Origin: Paludibacteraceae bacterium
GTDB taxonomy: Bacteria > Bacteroidota > Bacteroidia > Bacteroidales > Paludibacteraceae
Direction of reading: 5' to 3'
Assembly: GCA_017559385.1 (NCBI GenBank)
Contig: JAFYSK010000024.1
Span: forward strand, 1-35,794
Length of the DNA: 35,794 nt
Positions 23,368 through 33,006 of the stretch are shown piece after piece. How positions within the stretch are numbered: the first letter of the stretch is position 1; the number at the start of each line of letters is the position of its first letter. Made by a program: the position numbers and the translations under genes. Under the pieces are notes generated by a model that was not told the DNA's origin, did no database searches, and was given only the letters and a program-made list of their open reading frames with translations.

Positions 23368-25080
23368 TTAGAGTTTAGATTGTAATTTAAAGGTAATTTC
23401 TGTTTGACTTCTATCCGTAGATAGTTCGAAAGTCTTACCATTGATTACGATAGTCTCCTCCTCTGGATCGTAAGTGAACTTATTGCTCAAATGATTGATA
23501 AATTGTTCGCAATTGTCAGAAGCTGTGCCTTCTAACTCGAGAATCATTTTGTATTTAGATACAGATTTTTTAGCGTTGAATACTGTCTCATAATACCACC
23601 ATCCATAGTACTCTTTTTCCCAAGGGCTGCAATACGCTTTGAGTTTCAAGTTATAGTGCTTATTCTTAAGTTCTTGGATCAATACTTCGCCACTTTTGAA
23701 TGCGCTAGTACCGCCCAGTTTTTTCTTGATTGCGCCGGATGTAGTTTTAACCATTTCGTTGGTCATAGAAACTAGACTCTCGCTCATCATTTCGAAGTCA
23801 ACAAAATCGCTCTCAATAGGAGCAAAATTACTCAAGCCGTAGTCCTCGAAATAATCTTTGTCAAGCAAGACATCCTCGTCAAATATGAAAGGCACTTGAG
23901 AGAGCGTTTCGCCCTTTGAATTGACGAGTACATATGCGCCTCTACCGAAAGAAACAATATAGTTGTTTTGTCCATCAATTTCGTACATTTCCTCGAATTG
24001 TGGATTAACTACCCACTTACCTTCCTTGTCGATAAGACCCCAATCATCTCCGAGTTTAGCCATAGCCAATCCATTGGATTTGAATGAGTTGACGCGATCG
24101 AATTGAGGATGAATCTCCCAAATACCTTTCTTGTTAACGAATCCCCAATCGTATGTATAGCCATCCATAGCAGGAGCTAGTTTGTTGCCGTTGAATGGTT
24201 TCACGGCTTCATATTGAGGATTGATAACATATTTACCAGAAGCATCGCACCATCCCCAGAGTCCGTCTTTCTCACACATGTAATAATCGCCATCATATTT
24301 AAGGCTAGAGAAGTGAGGGTTGATTTTGATTTGTCCCTTCTTGTTGATAACACCCCATCTGTTATCTTTCTCAACCATAATACGATTATTGAGAACACCA
24401 TTAACATAGTCTATATATGAATCACTGCCTGAGAAAGCGATATCATCGTAGAGCAAAGATTGTTGTTTTTTACCGAGAAGATAGATACCATAAACTTCAT
24501 AGCCCTCTCTGTTTTCACCCATAACAGATACCAAATTATCTACGACAATAGGTAAGCACTCTTTATAAGGAACGGCTTCATCCAATTTGCCAGACTTATT
24601 TACAATAATCCATCCTTTTTGAGCGTCCTTAACAAGACTTTTACCATTGTAAAATGGATATGCCTCTAGCCAATTTTTGTCGGTAGCAACTTCATTACCT
24701 TTGCTATCAATCAAAACGAGATGACCACCTGGCATAGCCACCCATGCACGGTCATCATTCATCACAGTAGCATATTTATAATGGTTGCTGTTAAGCAATT
24801 TACCTTTGGTATTGACGAAATTATAATAGGATATATCACCATCTTCAATAACCTCGATAGTTGCCCATTCGCCATAGAAAAGAGAAGCATCCACAACGTT
24901 TCTTGCGTCGGTAGCAATAATCTCACCAGACTTTAGATTCAAGATGTGTAAAGCATCTGTATTACCCTCTAGAACAACAGGTAAATAAGAAACAGGTGAT
25001 TCAACAGTGTTAGAGCAAGATGCAAAAGTAAACATCGCAAGAACACTCAAAAGAACAAAAAATAAGTTTGACTTTTTCAT
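23368..25080 (-). CDS. WG-repeat lipoprotein
   Basis: 570 residues. Signal peptide with lipobox FASC (cysteine at residue 22). The central region (about 230-370) has WG repeats, such as DNRWGVINKKG, DGLWGWCDASGKYVINPQ, DWGFVNKKGIWEIHPQF and DDWGLIDKEGKWVVNPQFEE, with more degenerate copies before them. WG repeats form beta-structures of unclear function in surface-exposed or periplasmic proteins. The C-terminal ~190 residues have no repeat and no recognised domain. Own consensus promoter and terminator. Confidence 0.88.
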   Translation of the reverse strand: MKKSNLFFVLLSVLAMFTFASCSNTVESPVSYLPVVLEGNTDALHILNLKSGEIIATDARNVVDASLFYGEWATIEVIEDGDISYYNFVNTKGKLLNSNHYKYATVMNDDRAWVAMPGGHLVLIDSKGNEVATDKNWLEAYPFYNGKSLVKDAQKGWIIVNKSGKLDEAVPYKECLPIVVDNLVSVMGENREGYEVYGIYLLGKKQQSLLYDDIAFSGSDSYIDYVNGVLNNRIMVEKDNRWGVINKKGQIKINPHFSSLKYDGDYYMCEKDGLWGWCDASGKYVINPQYEAVKPFNGNKLAPAMDGYTYDWGFVNKKGIWEIHPQFDRVNSFKSNGLAMAKLGDDWGLIDKEGKWVVNPQFEEMYEIDGQNNYIVSFGRGAYVLVNSKGETLSQVPFIFDEDVLLDKDYFEDYGLSNFAPIESDFVDFEMMSESLVSMTNEMVKTTSGAIKKKLGGTSAFKSGEVLIQELKNKHYNLKLKAYCSPWEKEYYGWWYYETVFNAKKSVSKYKMILELEGTASDNCEQFINHLSNKFTYDPEEETIVINGKTFELSTDRSQTEITFKLQSKL

Positions 25081-25224
25081 TTTTTAATTATTTTTGGAAT
25101 GCCGGTTCCTAACACTCCATGAATATGTAACAGCATAGAACCTAACTATTTATACTTATCTTCAAACGCCTTGAAAAAGGATAAATAGCTATGCATAATA
25201 TTGATTGCAAAATGTTTTTCGCTG

Positions 25225-25255
25225 CAAAGTTAATACATATTTTTGAAATAAACAA
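25225..25255 (-). promoter_or_regulatory. Promoter for the WG-repeat lipoprotein
   Basis: Leftward TTG (25253-25255), 20 nt, TAACTTTG (25225-25232). Predicted leader about 140 nt. Confidence 0.8.
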
Positions 25256-25307
25256 GAGATTTCTCAAAAACTAGGCTATACTAGAACAAAAAAAAGCAGT
25301 TAAACGC

Positions 25308-25391
25308 ATGAAGACTGCTTTTAAAACCTTCATTTTCGGGTGGAATATTATTTATCTGGTGTGGTTTATTGGATTAGTCTTGCATATTTAA
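25308..25391 (+). CDS. Candidate 27-residue membrane peptide
   Basis: ATG at 25308 to TAA at 25389-25391. It begins [19 protein letters not shown], and the remainder (FIGLVLHI) is hydrophobic, giving a basic N-terminus and one membrane-spanning segment. No clear promoter or ribosome-binding site; the start codon lies in the loop of a hairpin and the 3' end overlaps the lolD promoter. Could be chance; flagged because the composition is so like small membrane proteins. Confidence 0.25.
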   Translation: MKTAFKTFIFGWNIIYLVWFIGLVLHI

Positions 25392-25410
25392 AAAAATTGT
25401 TGTAATTTTG
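25380..25410 (+). promoter_or_regulatory. Promoter of the lolD-to-PIG-L gene run
   Basis: TTG (25380-25382), 20 nt, TAATTTTG (25403-25410); ATG at 25432, leader about 15 nt. Confidence 0.8.
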
Positions 25411-25431
25411 CAGAGATATTATAATTTGTGT

Positions 25432-26079
25432 ATGATACAGATACAAGACATACGAAAATCATTTGGCTCCTTGGAAGTACTAAAAGGAGTTAATTTAGCC
25501 ATCTCGAAAGGTGAGATCGTAAGTATAATAGGAAAGAGTGGAGCAGGCAAGACTACACTATTACAAATCATCGGAACACTGGATAAACCAGATAGTGGTA
25601 AGATATGGATTAATGGTATAGATGTGAGTTTGCTAAATGATAAAGAGCTAGCAGATTTTCGGAATAAGCATATTGGTTTTATATTTCAATTTCATCAACT
25701 GCTACCAGAATTCAATGCTTTGGAAAATGTAATGATGCCTGCCATGATCTGCTCAGGAGATTGGAAAGCGGCAGAGAAGCGAGCCACAGAACTATTAAAG
25801 GAACTAGGTTTAGGTGATCGATTGACCCACAAACCGAATGAACTGTCGGGTGGAGAAAAACAACGCGTTGCAGCAGCTCGTGCGCTAATGATGTCGCCAG
25901 ATGTGATATTGGCTGATGAACCTAGCGGAAGCCTTGATGAAGAAAACAAACAAGAATTGCACAGGTTGTTGCTGCAGATGCAAAAGCAATACGGACAAAC
26001 AATCATCATCGTAACACACGATAAAGAGCTGGCAGAAATAAGCGATAGAGTTATTGAGATTAAAGATGGAAAAATTTAG
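25432..26079 (+). CDS. ABC transporter ATP-binding protein, LolD-like
   Basis: 215 residues. Walker [11 protein letters not shown]-loop [18 protein letters not shown], signature [15 protein letters not shown], Walker [14 protein letters not shown]-loop VTHD. Belongs to the LolD/MacB/FtsE-type group. The [21 protein letters not shown] stretch fits lipoprotein-release LolD. The permease (LolC/E) is not next to it, so the partner is elsewhere; lolD is a name by similarity only. First gene of a tight eight-gene run; overlaps gldB by 14 nt. Confidence 0.88.
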   Translation: MIQIQDIRKSFGSLEVLKGVNLAISKGEIVSIIGKSGAGKTTLLQIIGTLDKPDSGKIWINGIDVSLLNDKELADFRNKHIGFIFQFHQLLPEFNALENVMMPAMICSGDWKAAEKRATELLKELGLGDRLTHKPNELSGGEKQRVAAARALMMSPDVILADEPSGSLDEENKQELHRLLLQMQKQYGQTIIIVTHDKELAEISDRVIEIKDGKI

Positions 26080-27076
26080 ACAGATATTATTGATTCTTTT
26101 GGCAGTAGTGGTATGCTCATGCCAAACGAAAAGAGATTTTTTTCCAAAAAACATCGAACAAATTGAGGTTGAAATAATCCGATTTGATCAAGCTCTGTTG
26201 GACATAAATCCTGATGAAGCAGAAGTGGGTATTAAGCAATTATATACTGACTATGTTGGGTTTATGGATATGTATGTAGAAGGTGTTTTGGGACTTGATA
26301 CACGAGATACACTAGGATTTAGCCAAATTTTTGCTAATTACCTGACAGATACTACCATGGGATTTATGCAGACTAATGCTGAGGTTCAGAAACAGTTTGC
26401 CAATATTGATGATATTCAGAAAGAACTAAATAGAGGTTTTAGTAGAATACACTATTTGTATCCAGAGCTAGATATACCCAATATATATCTGTTGGTATCC
26501 GGTTTTAATGCTTCAATTTTTGCGTATGACGATATCATTGGAGTAGGTGTAGATATGTATTTAGGTGGTAACTACAAGTACTATAACCAAGTGGTGTATG
26601 ATTATCAAAAAACTACTATGGATAAAAAGTTCTTGGCTGGCGACATACTTAATTATTATATTACGCAAAACATTCCATTTACCAGCAAGCAAAATCGTTT
26701 GTTAGAACATATGCTCTTTCGCGGAAAGCAGATATACCTGCTAGAGCAATTGTTACCAAACTCACCTAAATGGGAAGTGATAGGATATACCCAAGAGCAA
26801 TGGGATTGGTGTGAAAAATGGGAAAAGGAGATATGGAATAAGATAATGGATAAGCGTGATTTATTTAAAACCGAACCAATGGTAATCACATCGTATTTGA
26901 ATGATGGTCCATTTACTTCTGAAATTTCACAAGAGTCACCTGGTAGATTAGGTATTTGGGTAGGATGGAGAATAATAGATAGTTATATGCGTCATAATGA
27001 AGAAGTCAGTTTGCAAGAGCTGATGAAGGATGGTGATGCGCAAAAGATATTAGAGAAGAGTTTTTACAAGCCATGA
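26066..27076 (+). CDS. GldB-like gliding-motility lipoprotein
   Basis: 336 residues from the ATG at 26066. Lipoprotein signal [13 protein letters not shown]. The body matches the GldB pattern: conserved [12 protein letters not shown] start, [22 protein letters not shown], and the [15 protein letters not shown] motif. GldB is needed for gliding and type IX secretion in Flavobacteriia; in non-gliding Bacteroidales the role is unknown. Overlaps both neighbours (14 nt with the ABC gene, 4 nt with sufS). Confidence 0.8.
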   Translation: MEKFRQILLILLAVVVCSCQTKRDFFPKNIEQIEVEIIRFDQALLDINPDEAEVGIKQLYTDYVGFMDMYVEGVLGLDTRDTLGFSQIFANYLTDTTMGFMQTNAEVQKQFANIDDIQKELNRGFSRIHYLYPELDIPNIYLLVSGFNASIFAYDDIIGVGVDMYLGGNYKYYNQVVYDYQKTTMDKKFLAGDILNYYITQNIPFTSKQNRLLEHMLFRGKQIYLLEQLLPNSPKWEVIGYTQEQWDWCEKWEKEIWNKIMDKRDLFKTEPMVITSYLNDGPFTSEISQESPGRLGIWVGWRIIDSYMRHNEEVSLQELMKDGDAQKILEKSFYKP

Positions 27077-28287
27077 GAAGAGAGGATTTTCCGATATTGA
27101 ATGAGAAAGTACACGGGCGTGAACTGGTGTATTTGGACAATGCTGCTACGACCCAGAAGCCACAAGTGGTGTTGGATGCTATAGTGGAAGGGTACAGCAA
27201 GTGGAATGCCAATGTACATCGTGGTGTACATCATTTGAGTCAAGTAGCGACAGAGAAACACGAGCAGGCTCGCAAGAAAGTGGCAGAATGGCTGAATGCA
27301 GTGGCCGAAGAGGTGATTTTTACCAAAGGTACTACTGACAGTATCAATATGCTGGCAAGGAGTTTTGGGGATGCAATGGTGAATGAGGGGGACGAGATTA
27401 TTGTTAGCCAACTGGAGCATCACTCGAATATTGTGCCATGGCAAATGCTATGTGAGAGGAAGAAAGCAGTATTGAAGGTGATTCCTTTGCGAGAGGATTT
27501 ATCCATTGATATTGAGGCTTATAAAGGGATGTTGAACGAGCGCACCCGATTGGTGTCTGTGGCGCAAGTGAGTAATGTATTAGGAATCATCAACCCAGTA
27601 GAAGAGATCATACGCTATGCACATGCTAAGCATATCCCTGTCTGCGTGGATGGTGCGCAGAGTGTACCTCATTTGGCAGTGGATGTAAAGAAGATGGACT
27701 GCGACTTCTTGGTGATGAGTGCCCATAAGATGTATGGTCCAACGGGTTTGGGTGTGTTGTATGGCAAGAAAGAGTGGCTTGATCAGTTGCCTCCAGCAGA
27801 GGGTGGGGGAGAGATGATTGAGCATGTGCGTTGGGATAAGACGACCTACAATGTGTTGCCCTATAAATTTGAGGCAGGAACACCAAATTATATTGGTAGT
27901 TATGCTTTTTCGAAGGCGATAGAATATGTGCAAGAGCAGGGTATAGACGATATTGCGAGACACGAAGAGGAATTGGTGGAGTATATAGAGGAGCGTTTGT
28001 CTGGTTTGAAGCATGTGAAGATTTACGCTGCAGGACAGAAGAAAGCTGGTGCTGTTTCGTTTAATGTTTATCGTGTGGATGGCGGATTGATTCATCCGTT
28101 TGATGTGGGTGTACTATTGGATCGTCAGGGTGTAGCTGTGCGTACAGGACACCATTGTGCGGAGCCATTGATAGAGCACTTAGGTGTGCCAGGCACATTG
28201 CGTGCGTCGGTAGGATTGTATAATACGAAAGAAGATATAGATAAATTGATTGCTGCGCTGGAGCGCGCAATAATGATGTTAGAATAA
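27073..28287 (+). CDS. sufS: Cysteine desulfurase, SufS type
   Basis: 404 residues. Group II (SufS/CsdA) features: YLDNAATTQKP, the NVHRGVHHLS segment, PLP lysine in SAHKMYGPTG, and catalytic cysteine in RTGHHCAEP. Supplies sulfur as persulfide for Fe-S cluster assembly. Stands alone here; sufBCD and sufE are not in the window. ATGA overlap with the GldB-like gene implies coupling. Confidence 0.93.
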   Translation: MRREDFPILNEKVHGRELVYLDNAATTQKPQVVLDAIVEGYSKWNANVHRGVHHLSQVATEKHEQARKKVAEWLNAVAEEVIFTKGTTDSINMLARSFGDAMVNEGDEIIVSQLEHHSNIVPWQMLCERKKAVLKVIPLREDLSIDIEAYKGMLNERTRLVSVAQVSNVLGIINPVEEIIRYAHAKHIPVCVDGAQSVPHLAVDVKKMDCDFLVMSAHKMYGPTGLGVLYGKKEWLDQLPPAEGGGEMIEHVRWDKTTYNVLPYKFEAGTPNYIGSYAFSKAIEYVQEQGIDDIARHEEELVEYIEERLSGLKHVKIYAAGQKKAGAVSFNVYRVDGGLIHPFDVGVLLDRQGVAVRTGHHCAEPLIEHLGVPGTLRASVGLYNTKEDIDKLIAALERAIMMLE

Positions 28288-28288
28288 T

Positions 28289-29497
28289 ATGACAACTATT
28301 CATCTTAAACCCCATAAAGAGGAGTCACTTTTGCGTTTTCACCCATGGGTGTTCTCGGGAGCTATTCGCAGTATAGAGCTTGATGCCGATTATCCACATG
28401 CTCAGCCACAAGAGGGTGAGATAGTGAAAGTGGTGGATTGTAAAGGAAAGACATTGGGTGTAGGCCATTATCAGATAGGTTCAATAGCTGTGCGTATATT
28501 GGAGTTTGGAGTAGGGGAACTGCCTAAGGACTTTTGGAAAACACGCATAGCCGCAGCCTATAGTGTGAGAGAGAGTTTGGGACTGGTGACGGAGGAGAAT
28601 AATACCTATCGTCTGATACATGGTGAGGGTGATTTTCTGCCTGGATTGATTGTGGATGTGTATGCGGATACGGCTGTGATACAGGCGCACTCGGTGGGTA
28701 TGCACTACCATCGTGAAGAGATAGCTAAGGCGATAGTAGAAGCAGTGGCACAAGTGGACAAGGTGTATTATAAATCGGACGATACTTTGCCACATAAGGC
28801 TATGATACAAGGAGATAGAGTAGGGTACTTGATCGGAGGCGATAGGGTAGAGGATAAGGAATTTTGGGCGAAGGAGAATGGATTGAGTTTCCGAATTGAC
28901 TGGTTGAGAGGTCAAAAGACAGGATTCTTTATCGACCAACGAGATAACCGTGCATTATTGGAGCAATATGCCAAGGATAAGGATGTGCTGAATATGTTTT
29001 GCTATACAGGAGGATTCTCGGTATATGCCTTGCGAGGTGGTGCCAAGAAAGTTCACTCGGTGGATGTAAGCCAAAAAGCGGTGGACTTGGTGAGAAGTAA
29101 TGTGGCATATAATTTTGGTGAGGAGGCTCCACACGAGGCATTTGCGGAGGAGGCGTTTGAGTTTCTGAGCAAGAACACCAATACCTATGATTTGATTATT
29201 CTGGATCCGCCTGCTTTTGCCAAGCACCGTGATGCGGTGAAGAATGCTTTGCGTGGTTATCAACGATTGAATGCAAAAGGTATACAAAGTATTCGTCCAG
29301 GAGGTATATTGTTTACCTTCTCTTGCTCGCAAGCTATTGACAAAGATATGTTTCGTTTGGCTGTGTTCTCCGCAGCGGCTCAAGTGGGCAGAAAAGTGAG
29401 AATATTGCACCAATTGCACCAACCAGCTGATCACCCTATCAATATCTATCATCCAGAGGGAGAGTATTTAAAGGGATTGGTATTGCAAATAGAATAA
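28289..29497 (+). CDS. RlmI-like 23S rRNA (cytosine-C5) methyltransferase
   Basis: 402 residues. N-terminal PUA-like domain (LRFHPWVFSGAI), central EEHVD-like domain, and a Rossmann SAM domain with GFFIDQRDNR, NMFCYTGGFSVYALRGGA and catalytic IILDPPAF. C-terminal CSQAIDKDMF. The layout fits RlmI, the m5C1962 methyltransferase; substrate assignment is by family. One nt after sufS. Confidence 0.9.
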   Translation: MTTIHLKPHKEESLLRFHPWVFSGAIRSIELDADYPHAQPQEGEIVKVVDCKGKTLGVGHYQIGSIAVRILEFGVGELPKDFWKTRIAAAYSVRESLGLVTEENNTYRLIHGEGDFLPGLIVDVYADTAVIQAHSVGMHYHREEIAKAIVEAVAQVDKVYYKSDDTLPHKAMIQGDRVGYLIGGDRVEDKEFWAKENGLSFRIDWLRGQKTGFFIDQRDNRALLEQYAKDKDVLNMFCYTGGFSVYALRGGAKKVHSVDVSQKAVDLVRSNVAYNFGEEAPHEAFAEEAFEFLSKNTNTYDLIILDPPAFAKHRDAVKNALRGYQRLNAKGIQSIRPGGILFTFSCSQAIDKDMFRLAVFSAAAQVGRKVRILHQLHQPADHPINIYHPEGEYLKGLVLQIE

Positions 29498-29516
29498 ATA
29501 TCCTAACATACAGACT

Positions 29517-31769
29517 ATGAATTATTTAGACGAACTAAATCCTGCCCAACGCGCGGCAGTAGAATACAACGAAGGTCCGCATTTGGTGATAGCCGGTGCC
29601 GGATCGGGTAAGACGCGTGTATTGACCTACAAGATAGCCTATTTGCTGCAACAGGGCGTGAATGCCGGTAACATCTTGGCATTGACATTTACCAATAAAG
29701 CGGCAAGAGAGATGAAAACTCGTATTGCAGCTTTGGTGGGCGAGCATGTGGCTCGCTACTTGTGGATGGGAACCTTCCACTCTATTTGTTCGCGTATCTT
29801 GCGTCAAGAAGCAGAATATATAGGTTATACGCGTGATTTTACGATTTACGATACAACGGATTCGAAATCTGTGATCAAGCATATTGTGAAAGATATGCAA
29901 TTGGACGAGAAGCAGTATAAGACTAGCGTGGTGCTGGGTCGAATATCGATGGCAAAGAACCAGTTGCTTTCGCCTACTTCGTATAGCGCCAATAGAGAGT
30001 ATATTATGCAAGACCGCTTTGCCCGTATACCGGAGGTGGCTCGTATTTATGCCGAATATAATCGTCGATTGAAAGCATGCAATGCGATGGATTTTGACGA
30101 TTTGCTGTATATGACCAATGTGCTGTTTAAGAACAATGTGGAGGTATTGCGCAAGTATCAAGAGTATTTTCACTATCTGCTGGTGGATGAGTATCAAGAT
30201 ACGAATTATTCGCAATATTTGATTGTGAAGCGATTGGCAGAGCCACAGAATCATGTATGCGTAGTGGGTGATGATGCACAATCTATCTATTCGTTTAGAG
30301 GGGCGAATATTGAAAATATCTTGACCTTCCAGAAGGGGTATGAAACGGCTAAGTTGTTCAAGTTGGAGCGTAATTATCGTTCGACTCAGATTATTGTGAA
30401 CGCAGCTAATTCGTTGATTCGCCATAATAGAGGACAAATACCAAAGGCTGTATATTCAGAGTTGGCGATGGGTGATAGATTGCAGCTGAGTACCTATATG
30501 TCGGACCGTGATGAGGGTAAGGCTGTGGCTACACAGATCAAGCAGCTCTATCGTCAGGGATATGATTATGAGCAAATGGCGGTACTGTATCGTACGAATG
30601 CACAGTCGCGTGTGATAGAGGATGAGTTGCGCCATTTGGGTGTTCCATATCGCATTTATGGCGGCATGAGTTTCTACCAACGCAAGGAGATCAAAGATGC
30701 TATTGCTTATTTTCGTTTGGCAGTTAACCCAGCAGATAATGAAGCATTTATTCGTGTAATCAATTACCCATTGCGAGGTATAGGTGACACGACTGTAATG
30801 AAAGTGCGTGAAGCAGCACACATGGCGGGTTGCTCGATGATGGAGATTATTAATAATCCACAGGCAGCGCAATTGAGCATCAATAATGCTACGCAAAACA
30901 AGTTGAATCTGTTTGCCGCTATGATTCAGGGCTTTGGTGAGAAAATGGCGACTATGGATGCGTATGAGTTTGCGTCGATGGTCATGCGTGATTCGGGAGT
31001 GATGCGCGAGGCAAAGGCAGATACCAGTCAAGAGGGTATAGCTCGCTATGAGAACTTGGAGGAGATGTTGTCGGGTATTCACGAGTTTGTGGAGCAAAAA
31101 CTGCGTGAAGGACAAGCCTTTACGCCTATGACAGACTTCTTGTCGGAGGTAAGTTTGTTGACCGATCAAGATGAGAATAAAGATGATAATCAAGCTCGTG
31201 TGACATTGCTGACGGTGCATGCGGCTAAGGGATTAGAATTTAAAGTGACATTTATCGTTGGACTAGAGGAGAATCTGTTCCCTTCGCAATTCTGCCAAGC
31301 GCCTAAAGAGATAGAGGAGGAGCGAAGATTGTTGTATGTAGCTATTACGCGTTCGATGGAGCGTTGCTATTTGACCAATGCGCGCCAACGATTCCGTAAT
31401 GGTCAGACGGTATTCTCTTCGCCATCACGATTTATCAAGGATATTGATTCGTGTTATATTCAATCGTCGCAAGGGTTTGGTATAGCTCCGCAACGAGTTG
31501 TAATGCCTGAAATGCCAAAAATACCTGCTACATCCACACAGGGTAAACTGAAAAAACTCAGTCCTGTTAGTGGTGGAAGCACAGGCAAATCACACAAAGA
31601 AGTTCGCTCAGAATGGAAAAAAGGAGATAGGATAGAGCATAAGGTGTTTGGTACAGGTACTGTACTGGATGTTTATAGAGAGAATGATAATGATAAGATA
31701 GATATAAAGTTTGACAATAATGGACAAAAAACATTATTGCTTACCTATGCTAAATTAACCAAAATTTAA
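29517..31769 (+). CDS. UvrD/PcrA-type DNA helicase
   Basis: 750 residues. Superfamily 1A motifs in order: Walker A GAGSGKTRVLTYK, TFHSICSRILR, DEYQDTNYSQY (motif II), GDDAQSIYSFRGA, ERNYRST, LTVHAAKGLEF (motif V) and EERRLLYVAITRS (motif VI). C-terminal extension ends in a GDRIEHKVFGTGTVLDV segment, the RNA-polymerase-binding Tudor-like fold of PcrA/UvrD. 3'-5' helicase for excision repair and displacement of RecA or stalled polymerase. Sits in the same run as recO; uvrC is elsewhere in the window. Confidence 0.94.
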   Translation: MNYLDELNPAQRAAVEYNEGPHLVIAGAGSGKTRVLTYKIAYLLQQGVNAGNILALTFTNKAAREMKTRIAALVGEHVARYLWMGTFHSICSRILRQEAEYIGYTRDFTIYDTTDSKSVIKHIVKDMQLDEKQYKTSVVLGRISMAKNQLLSPTSYSANREYIMQDRFARIPEVARIYAEYNRRLKACNAMDFDDLLYMTNVLFKNNVEVLRKYQEYFHYLLVDEYQDTNYSQYLIVKRLAEPQNHVCVVGDDAQSIYSFRGANIENILTFQKGYETAKLFKLERNYRSTQIIVNAANSLIRHNRGQIPKAVYSELAMGDRLQLSTYMSDRDEGKAVATQIKQLYRQGYDYEQMAVLYRTNAQSRVIEDELRHLGVPYRIYGGMSFYQRKEIKDAIAYFRLAVNPADNEAFIRVINYPLRGIGDTTVMKVREAAHMAGCSMMEIINNPQAAQLSINNATQNKLNLFAAMIQGFGEKMATMDAYEFASMVMRDSGVMREAKADTSQEGIARYENLEEMLSGIHEFVEQKLREGQAFTPMTDFLSEVSLLTDQDENKDDNQARVTLLTVHAAKGLEFKVTFIVGLEENLFPSQFCQAPKEIEEERRLLYVAITRSMERCYLTNARQRFRNGQTVFSSPSRFIKDIDSCYIQSSQGFGIAPQRVVMPEMPKIPATSTQGKLKKLSPVSGGSTGKSHKEVRSEWKKGDRIEHKVFGTGTVLDVYRENDNDKIDIKFDNNGQKTLLLTYAKLTKI

Positions 31770-31773
31770 TAAT

Positions 31774-32403
31774 ATGAAAAAGATTTTATTTTTGCTTATT
31801 ATGGCTTCTATTACAATGATTGGTTGCACACCTACATCTACCCAACAAGAACAGACAGAAAATACCCAAAATGCTGTTATAGATGCCATTATGGCTCGTC
31901 GTAGCATTCGTCAATATCATGCTACACCAGTTAGTCGTGATACACTGATGCAAATTATGGAGTGTGGTATCAATGCTGCGAACGGCCAAAACAAGCAATC
32001 ATGGGAGGTGCGTATAGTGGATAATTCTGCAACCATGGCACAGATCCAAGATTTGATGGCAGCAGGTAATGCCGAACTAGACCCTGCTATGGTCAAAGGC
32101 TGTATGCGTGGTGCTCCAGTCATGGTATTTATTGCTCGTGATTTGAATTATGATTTCTCTGCATACGACTGTGGACTATTAGCAGGAAATATTTTGCTTT
32201 CAGCTCAATCTATGGGGGTAGGAAGCATTGTTTTGGGTAGTCCAGTAAGATTTATCAATGACGCTGTGAACAGCGCTGATATCTTACATATTTTAGGTTA
32301 CAGCGAAAACTATGAGTTGTGTCTATGCGTAGGTCTTGGTTATGCAGCTGAGACACCAGCGGCTAAACCACGCGATATTAATAAAGTTAAATTCATCGAC
32401 TAA
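31774..32403 (+). CDS. Nitroreductase-family protein with lipoprotein signal
   Basis: 209 residues. MKKILFLLIMASITMIGC is a strong lipobox (cysteine at residue 18), followed by a polar Thr/Gln linker and then a nitroreductase fold: IMARRSIRQYHATPVS, INAANGQNKQSWEV, CGLLAGNILLSAQSMGVGSIVLG, CLCVGLGY. The RRSIRQ motif usually binds FMN phosphate. Most family members are cytoplasmic flavoproteins, so a membrane-anchored exported form is unusual: it would need FMN outside the cytoplasm. Four nt after the helicase gene. Confidence 0.85.
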   Translation: MKKILFLLIMASITMIGCTPTSTQQEQTENTQNAVIDAIMARRSIRQYHATPVSRDTLMQIMECGINAANGQNKQSWEVRIVDNSATMAQIQDLMAAGNAELDPAMVKGCMRGAPVMVFIARDLNYDFSAYDCGLLAGNILLSAQSMGVGSIVLGSPVRFINDAVNSADILHILGYSENYELCLCVGLGYAAETPAAKPRDINKVKFID

Positions 32404-32410
32404 TTACTAT

Positions 32411-32992
32411 ATGGCAACCGGCATCGTTCTAGCATTAGTCAAGTATTCAGATACGGGAAATATTCTGCATATCTATACTCCCGACCAAGGACGTATGCAT
32501 TTGATGGTATATGGAAGCAAGTATAAGGGAATATTACGGCCATTATCTATTATAGAATATACAAGTTCTCGTCGTAATAACGCACCTATGCAAATGCAAA
32601 CATTGTCATCTGCCAGTTTAGGATATACACCATCTTTACTATCTACAGAAGTTACACGCCAATGTATAGCTATGTTCATAGCAGAAATAGTGAGTTACAC
32701 ATTGCGACACCCTATGAGTGATAAACCACTATACGATTGGCTCAATAATACTATTCAACGATTAGATACAGAAAAAGATATTAGTAATCTACATATAGAG
32801 TTTTTAATAGATTATGCAACCTATTTAGGTATCGGCATCGACGAAGACGAACATCCTGAATGGTATTCTGAACCCACATCACGCATAGAGCGTCAAGAGC
32901 GTTTGCGTGAACTGATAGCATATTTCCAAGAGCATATAGATGATTTGCCTACTATCAAATCCTTGGACGTACTAATTGAGGTATTTAACTAA
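32411..32992 (+). CDS. recO: DNA repair protein RecO, short form
   Basis: 193 residues from the ATG at 32411. N-terminal OB fold (TGIVLALVKYSDTGNILHIYTPDQGRMHLMVYGSK) and helical C-terminal half (HIEFLIDYATYLGIGI) match RecO. Shorter than the ~240 residues usual in Bacteroidota, and it lacks a zinc-finger cysteine cluster (one cysteine seen). Loads RecA with RecR on SSB-coated gaps. Seven nt after the nitroreductase gene. Confidence 0.85.
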   Translation: MATGIVLALVKYSDTGNILHIYTPDQGRMHLMVYGSKYKGILRPLSIIEYTSSRRNNAPMQMQTLSSASLGYTPSLLSTEVTRQCIAMFIAEIVSYTLRHPMSDKPLYDWLNNTIQRLDTEKDISNLHIEFLIDYATYLGIGIDEDEHPEWYSEPTSRIERQERLRELIAYFQEHIDDLPTIKSLDVLIEVFN

Positions 32993-33006
32993 TTTTCTTA
33001 TACATT

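Larger units (their letters stand above)
25081..25431. other. Divergent intergenic region, 351 bp
   Basis: Holds the leftward WG-lipoprotein promoter, a stem AAAAGCAGT / ACTGCTTTT with a 13-nt loop (25292-25322), a 27-codon candidate ORF and the rightward lolD promoter. Nothing else recognised. Confidence 0.7.

Noticed and set aside
25292-25322. Terminator hairpin AAAAGCAGT / ACTGCTTTT
   Set aside because: Long 13-nt loop, no gene upstream on either strand that needs it; kept only as context for the candidate small ORF.
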